A DNA stretch of 64,000 nt from Purpureocillium takamizusanense (Eukaryota; Ascomycota; Sordariomycetes; Hypocreales; Ophiocordycipitaceae): the NCBI RefSeq assembly GCF_022605165.1, contig NC_063069.1, positions 4,464,001-4,528,000 of the forward strand, in the 5' to 3' direction. Below, one piece after another: positions 63,468-64,000 of the stretch (within the stretch, counting starts at the first letter, position 1; each line of letters starts with the position of its first letter). The notes under the pieces are model-generated. The model was not told where the DNA came from and searched no databases. It was given only the letters and a program-made list of their open reading frames with translations. The translations under genes were made by a program, and so were the position numbers.

Positions 63468-64000
63468 AGATAGCCGGTTTGTTTCCATGGTCTTGCCCTT
63501 GACGACGAGGGATCTCCACTTCGTCGGGATGCCGCCCGGAACGGTGCTGCTGACCCCGATGAGTGTGAAAATCCAGCGCCAGCGAAAGCGACCGTGGCAA
63601 CAACACGACGTCAGCCGGAAAGGGCTACCGTGCACGGCGGCGTTCGCGTGCACCGACTACAAGGTGCAGGGCAGGTCGCTCGATCGGGTGGCGCTGGAGC
63701 TGCGAGGCACGCGGACGACCACCATCGGCGGCAGAGTGGTGCCTGCGCAGTGCGACCCGTGCAGCTTGTACGTGCAGCTGTCGCGCTGCCGAACGCTAGA
63801 CGGCATCATGCTAGTGTCCAAGGTGCGGGAAAGGGACCTTGTCGGCAACCGTGTGCCGGAAGAGATGCGGTCCGCCCAGGCAAGGCTGGAGGAGCTGAGC
63901 GACAGGACGATGGGGGAGGCGATCGAGTGTCTTGGCGCTGAGTGGTGGAGTGGTAATGAAACTGGAGAGAAACGAGAAGCAGTTAGGGCCAGGGCCGGCG
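63468..64000 (+). mobile_element. PIF1/Helitron-type helicase C-terminus (runs off window)
   Basis: The open frame reads MVLPLTTRDLHFVGMPPGTV, TPMSVKIQRQRKRPWQQHDV, LPCTAAFACTDYKVQGRSLD, SLYVQLSRCRTLDGIMLVSK and VRERDLVGNRVPEEM. DYKVQGR and LYVQLSRC are the last helicase motifs of PIF1-like SF1B helicases as found in fungal Helitrons and their relics. A TGA lies just upstream (about 63469), so the Rep/HUH and Walker motifs are missing at this locus. This is therefore a 5'-truncated relic unless an intron links further exons. The right end is cut by the window. Confidence 0.75.

Overview
This window is from a filamentous ascomycete. Short introns (about 47-75 bp) with GT..AG ends and CT-A-C branch sites, the beta-tubulin intron just after MREI, and fungus-restricted families (DUF6606, Reg1/DUF1752, SOG2, DUF6601, DUF3632, DUF7923, DUF3435) all point that way. 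Sordariomycetes, probably Hypocreales, is my inference. Real genes are sparse. Between them lie transposons, decayed gene copies and long stretches with no recognisable gene, as expected of an accessory, subtelomeric or repeat-rich compartment.

Left third (1-26.4 kb). A giant DUF6606 gene runs off the left edge on the minus strand. It is followed by a gene-poor stretch, a 225-aa conserved hypothetical gene, and relics (DUF7923, a recombinase-tail fragment, a frameshifted DUF6601 gene). Next comes an intact seven-exon beta-tubulin whose residue 198 is Ala instead of Glu. Then follow a 5'-truncated LINE, a broken DUF3632 gene, an endosulfine (Igo1-like) gene with FDSGDF, a small protein with a mitochondrial-type presequence, a hAT-like scrap, an unknown 286-aa gene, a decayed vacuolar Ca2+/H+ exchanger and a frameshifted FMC1.

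Middle (26.4-50.5 kb). Intact genes are an EBP-family sterol isomerase-like protein convergent with an alpha/beta hydrolase, a delta-8 sphingolipid desaturase, a Reg1-type PP1 regulator and a SOG2-like RAM-network protein. Between them are relics of V-ATPase subunit A, a plasma-membrane-type Ca2+-ATPase 5' end split by a complete MULE transposon (95-bp TIRs, 8-bp target duplication), and an Argonaute that has lost PAZ.

Right end (50.5-64 kb). A full-length Tad-type LINE (6,016 bp, both ORFs open, 14-bp target duplication) lies next to an intact seven-exon, 1,031-aa DUF3435 tyrosine recombinase with a C2H2 tail. DUF3435 is the domain that defines captains of fungal Starship giant transposons. 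Its catalytic R-HxxR-H-Y set is visible. It points left, so if it is a captain the elements to its left, including the E198A beta-tubulin, could be cargo. That is a hypothesis, not something the window proves. Beyond it are a Cys-containing small gene, a MYND relic with one stop, and a PIF1/Helitron helicase C-terminus running off the right edge.

A recurring theme is in-frame Gln-to-stop changes (CAG/CAA to TAG/TAA) in the MULE, the Ca2+/H+ exchanger and the MYND gene. This fits light C-to-T mutation at CpA, as in repeat-induced point mutation. The LINE is untouched.
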